From Candidatus Poribacteria bacterium (lineage in GTDB: Bacteria > Poribacteria > WGA-4E > GCA-2687025): a stretch of 8,445 nt of DNA. Location of the stretch: the NCBI GenBank assembly GCA_002687025.1, contig NYZG01000407.1, positions 1 to 8,445 of the forward strand, given 5' to 3'. The position numbers and the translations under genes were made by a program. The notes under the pieces are model-generated. The model ran no database searches and was not told the origin of the DNA. It saw nothing but the letters and a program-made list of their open reading frames with translations. The stretch's first letter is position 1. The number at the start of each line of letters is the position of its first letter. Below, in pieces: positions 7,342-8,445 of the stretch.

Positions 7342-7366
7342 GCACGCCCAAGCTCGCGTGGCGTGC
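7342..7366 (-). terminator. Weak hairpin after dut, possible terminator or attenuator
   Basis: Perfect 7-bp inverted arms, GCACGCC (7342-7348) and GGCGTGC (7360-7366), are separated by 11 bases, about 20 bases after the dut stop. No U-rich run follows on the minus strand, so it is not a standard intrinsic terminator; it may only reduce read-through into the kinase gene or be chance in GC-rich DNA. Confidence 0.25.
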
Positions 7367-7386
7367 CTGGTGGCCTCCCACGCCGG

Positions 7387-7815
7387 TCAGGTCCGTCCCG
7401 TCGAGCCGAATCCGCCGGACCCGCGTTCCGTACCGCCCAGCGCCTCGACCTCGACGACCTCCGGCGAGGCGTGCGGCAGTAGGATCATCTGCGCGATGCG
7501 CGTGCCCGGCTCGATTTCGCGCGCCTCACCCGACGCGTTGGTGAGCACCACCTTCACTTCGCCGCGATAGTCCGAGTCGATGACTCCCGCGCTCGTCCGC
7601 AGCCCCCTGAGTGCCAGGGAGCTCCGGTCCTTCACCAGACCGAAGTGTCCCGTGGGGATCTCGACGGCGATCCCCGTAGACACGAGGGCCGTCTCTCCCG
7701 GTTGCAGCGTGACCGTATGATCCGAGACGGAGGCAAGGTCGAAACCCGCGGCGTGCGCGCTGCCACGCGCTGGGGCCTTTGCCGCGGGCGTGAGCAGTCT
7801 GACACGAAGTTGCAT
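7387..7815 (-). CDS. dut: dUTP diphosphatase (dUTPase), trimeric type
   Basis: Dut hydrolyses dUTP to dUMP and pyrophosphate, keeping uracil out of DNA and feeding thymidylate synthesis. The 142-residue protein has all five motifs of the homotrimeric family: I AGFDL (23-27), II DRSSLALRG (63-71), III GVIDSDYRGE (77-86) with the catalytic Asp80, IV GTRIAQ (104-109), and V RGSGGFGSTG (131-140), the mobile C-terminal arm. Length is normal. The start ATG 7815-7813 begins with the typical MQLRVRLL strand and has a weak GGGA just upstream. The frame is open for 38 codons further but that part crosses the divergent gene. The kinase gene starts 148 bp downstream in the same direction; whether dut belongs to that operon is unclear. 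The divergently read neighbour is also a nucleotide-metabolism gene. Confidence 0.96.
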   Translation of the reverse strand: MQLRVRLLTPAAKAPARGSAHAAGFDLASVSDHTVTLQPGETALVSTGIAVEIPTGHFGLVKDRSSLALRGLRTSAGVIDSDYRGEVKVVLTNASGEAREIEPGTRIAQMILLPHASPEVVEVEALGGTERGSGGFGSTGRT

Positions 7816-7838
7816 GGCGTCCCGTTCGGTGCTAGGAA
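7810..7838 (+). promoter_or_regulatory. Possible nucleoside hydrolase promoter
   Basis: The plus strand reads TTGCAT (7810-7815), 17 bases, TAGGAA (7833-7838), preceded by TGC as in an extended -10. Both hexamers match only three of six. Initiation near 7845 would leave about 35 bases before the GTG start. It overlaps the dut start codon and would compete with dut transcription. Weak evidence. Confidence 0.22.
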
Positions 7839-7862
7839 CGTGGTGTGGCGTGGTCTCGGCAT

Positions 7863-7890
7863 CGTATAGGAGAAGCCCCGTGAGCGACAA
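7863..7890 (-). promoter_or_regulatory. Possible dut promoter
   Basis: The minus strand reads TTGTCG (7890-7885), 16 bases, TATACG (7868-7863): four of six matches in each hexamer. Initiation near 7856 would give a leader of about 40 bases to the dut ATG. The -35 box lies inside the first codons of the divergent nucleoside hydrolase, as expected for a 64-bp shared region. Confidence 0.4.
7868..7872 (+). promoter_or_regulatory. Strong ribosome-binding site deciding a GTG start
   Basis: AGGAG lies 7 bases before GTG 7880, an ideal Shine-Dalgarno arrangement. It fixes the start of the nucleoside hydrolase against an in-frame ATG 30 codons upstream inside dut. Confidence 0.75.
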
Positions 7891-8335
7891 GATTCCGGTA
7901 ATCCTGGACACCGACATCGGCTCCGACATCGACGACGCGGTGTGCCTTGCCTATCTCCTCCGGCAGTCGCGCTGCGACCTTCTCGGCGTCACCACCGCCA
8001 CGGGCGACACGGGACAGCGCGCGTCGCTGGCCGCGCTGATCTGCGAGGCCGCCGACCGGCCCGACATCCCCGTCCACCGTGGCTCCCCCGGCCCGCTCAT
8101 GAACGGCCCCGGTCAGCCCAACGTCCCGCAATACGACGCGATCCGCGACCGCGCCCATCGCACGGACTTCGACCCATACTCCGCGGTGTCGTTCTTGCAG
8201 CGCACGATCCGCGCGCGGCCGAACGAGATCACATTGCTTGCCATCGGCCCCATGACGAACCTCGGGCTGCTGTTCTCGCTGGACCCCGAAATCCCGAGCC
8301 TGCTGAAAGAACTGGTGTTGATGTGCGGGCTATAG
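7880..8335 (+). CDS. Nucleoside hydrolase (IUNH family), N-terminal half only; probable broken gene
   Basis: The family cleaves ribonucleosides to free base and ribose using Ca2+. Residues 9-20 read LDTDIGSDIDDA, the Asp-rich metal and ribose site of the family; LLGVTTATGDT (34-44) and LLAIGPMTNLGLL (119-131) are the next conserved strands, including the loop with Asn127. The start GTG 7880 has AGGAG 7 bases upstream. The protein stops at TAG 8333-8335 after 151 residues, right after ELVLMCG, where full-length members (about 310 residues) continue with the second half holding the remaining metal ligand and catalytic histidine. The stop coincides with a sharp drop in G+C, so insertion of foreign DNA or an assembly join is the likely cause. 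The product should be inactive. Shifting one frame keeps the reading open for ten more codons after CGL, to TAG at 8361, so a local frameshift is a lesser possibility. Confidence 0.85.
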   Translation: MSDKIPVILDTDIGSDIDDAVCLAYLLRQSRCDLLGVTTATGDTGQRASLAALICEAADRPDIPVHRGSPGPLMNGPGQPNVPQYDAIRDRAHRTDFDPYSAVSFLQRTIRARPNEITLLAIGPMTNLGLLFSLDPEIPSLLKELVLMCGL

Positions 8336-8343
8336 AGCGAAGC

Positions 8344-8364
8344 ACTACCTGACCAAGGGGTAGT
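8344..8364. repeat. Inverted repeat at the composition boundary
   Basis: ACTACC (8344-8349) and GGTAGT (8359-8364) are perfect 6-bp arms around a 9-base loop, extendable by one T-G pair. It sits exactly where GC-rich host DNA gives way to the AT-rich tail. Short enough to be chance. Confidence 0.35.
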
Positions 8365-8402
8365 TGTCAATGGGTGTTGGTGAAAACAGCAAAATTGTAA
8401 CT

Positions 8403-8414
8403 GTTTTTAAAAAC
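8403..8414. repeat. 12-bp perfect palindrome
   Basis: GTTTTTAAAAAC reads identically on both strands. It lies in the AT-rich tail, and five G residues follow it directly (8415-8419). It could be a protein-binding site near an element end; function unknown. Confidence 0.5.
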
Positions 8415-8445
8415 GGGGGAATATGTCTTAAAGTGAGAAAAATTA

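Larger units (their letters stand above)
8336..8445. other. AT-rich tail after the broken gene; possible edge of a mobile element
   Basis: From about 8361 the sequence changes character: 27 of the last 85 bases are G or C (about 32%), against roughly two thirds elsewhere. No gene is recognisable. A GTG at 8433 opens a short frame running off the edge but without a good ribosome-binding site. A small hairpin (8344-8364) marks the transition and a 12-bp palindrome lies at 8403-8414. The position, inside a nucleoside hydrolase gene, fits an inserted element whose body is beyond the window. No transposase or known terminal repeat could be identified, so an assembly chimera remains possible. Confidence 0.45.

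Noticed and set aside
7823..7840. CGTTC/GAACG inverted repeat between dut and the nucleoside hydrolase as an operator
   Set aside because: Arms of only 5 bp with an 8-bp spacer are expected by chance, and no regulator gene is nearby.
8365..8370. Complete outward promoter from the AT-rich tail
   Set aside because: The TTGACA hexamer is perfect, but the sequence 17 bp further (TAGTGC) matches the -10 consensus at only two positions, and the better TATAGC is about 30 bp away.
1..8445. CRISPR arrays, tRNA or rRNA genes, riboswitches
   Set aside because: No regularly spaced repeats, cloverleaf-like segments or recognisable RNA gene sequences were seen; intergenic gaps are all shorter than 150 bases.

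Overview
The window looks like chromosomal DNA from a GC-rich bacterium (roughly two thirds G+C by eye). It holds complete housekeeping genes for glycogen/sugar-nucleotide metabolism, signalling and nucleotide sanitation. The phylum cannot be fixed from the sequence: there is no rRNA or tRNA, and all recognisable families are widespread. There is no phage, plasmid or CRISPR signature in the GC-rich part.

Layout, read in the direction of transcription. Seven genes lie on the minus strand from right to left: dut (7815-7387), a soluble GAF-type sensor histidine kinase (7238-4830), a single-domain response regulator (4833-4447), glgC (4414-3191), a phosphoglucomutase/phosphomannomutase-family gene (3194-1797), a YvcK/CofD-like gene (1711-479), and the start of a GlmU-like nucleotidyltransferase cut by the left window edge (482 to 1). 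Three junctions overlap by stop/start sharing: ATGA kinase/regulator, TTGA glgC/mutase, ATGA yvcK/nucleotidyltransferase. The regulator-glgC gap is 32 bp. This argues for one operon or two nested operons, with a promoter-like sequence also present in front of yvcK.

On the plus strand at the right end, diverging from dut across 64 bp, is a nucleoside hydrolase. It has an excellent ribosome-binding site and intact N-terminal metal-binding motif but stops after 151 codons, about half the usual family length. Directly after the stop the composition falls: the last 85 bases (8361-8445) are about 32% G+C and carry a small hairpin, a 12-bp palindrome and a leftward consensus -35 hexamer. The likeliest reading is that a foreign, possibly mobile, AT-rich element interrupts the gene and that the window ends inside it.

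Biological reading (inference): the mutase and GlgC catalyse consecutive steps (hexose-6-P to hexose-1-P to ADP-glucose) and are translationally coupled. YvcK proteins are linked to central carbon flux and cell-wall precursor supply and bind UDP-GlcNAc in Bacillus. The co-transcribed kinase/regulator pair could tie this carbon-storage and sugar-nucleotide module to a cytoplasmic signal. I see no clear evidence for a wholly new system. The most unusual points are the divergent nucleotidyltransferase behind yvcK, the insertion inside YvcK, the kinase-glgC linkage and the abrupt right-hand boundary.
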